Origin: an uncultured Clostridia bacterium
GTDB taxonomy: Bacteria; Bacillota; Clostridia; Christensenellales; Aristaeellaceae
Direction of reading: 5' to 3'
Length of the DNA: 16,202 nucleotides
Assembly: GCA_934636425.1 (NCBI GenBank)
Contig: CAKUAV010000062.1
Span: 1-16,202 of the forward strand
The position numbers and the translations under genes are program-made. Shown in pieces: positions 16,188 through 16,202 of this stretch. Position 1 is the stretch's first letter. Each line of letters opens with the position of its first letter. The notes under the pieces were generated by a model. The model made no database searches. It saw only the letters and a program-made list of their open reading frames with translations, and was not told the DNA's origin.

Positions 16188-16202
16188 TGCCGCGCAGAGC
16201 GA

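Noticed and set aside
1..16202. CRISPR array, tRNA, rRNA, insertion sequence or attachment site
   Set aside because: Looked for regularly spaced repeats, cloverleaf-like arms, transposase or integrase motifs and terminal inverted repeats by eye; none found, though a short or degenerate one could be missed without a search.

Overview
The window looks like part of a bacterial chromosome of moderately high GC (about 55% by eye, GC-rich third codon positions). Strong GGAGG-type ribosome binding sites, near-consensus TTGACA/TATAAT promoters, a GLUG-type secreted protein and the style of the vWA protein suggest an anaerobic, Clostridia-like member of the Bacillota. That assignment is inference; there is no rRNA or other phylogenetic marker here.

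Most of the window (positions 1-13,878) is one leftward operon. In transcription order it encodes: a secreted, membrane-anchored von Willebrand A protein (960 aa, complete MIDAS, two cadherin-like segments, one C-terminal membrane helix, basic beta-rich cytoplasmic tail); a 1201-aa tubulin/FtsZ-superfamily protein with a perfect GGTGSGT signature; a 798-aa cytoplasmic protein I cannot assign, with an alpha/beta front, a helical middle and a beta-rich end; a 443-aa TRAFAC-like GTPase with a split Cys4 zinc ribbon; and a very large helical protein, cut by the window edge at 1084 aa, whose position beside the GTPase and N-terminal pattern suggest a 'GTPase-associated protein 1' (GAP1)-like role. 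Gaps shrink from 121 and 88 nt to 20 and 6 nt along the operon. A TGGACA-N17-TATAAT promoter and an 8-bp-arm palindrome lie ahead of the first gene.

The gene set matches the loosely described 'GTPase-associated systems' that bring together a TRAFAC GTPase, GAP1-type proteins, a tubulin-like protein and a vWA protein. These are predicted, largely untested, NTP-dependent conflict or signalling systems. My inference is that the vWA protein senses something at the cell surface and passes it through its basic tail to a cytoplasmic tubulin/GTPase apparatus.

Positions 13,707-14,181 are an AT-rich divergent control region. To its right is a rightward secreted GLUG-repeat protein (351 aa) with its own TTTACT-N17-TATAAT promoter. 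It meets, across a 17-bp-stem hairpin, a leftward pair of small membrane proteins of unknown function (155 and 97 aa) driven by a TTGACT-N17-TACTAT promoter at the right edge. No tRNA, rRNA, CRISPR, transposase or integrase was seen.
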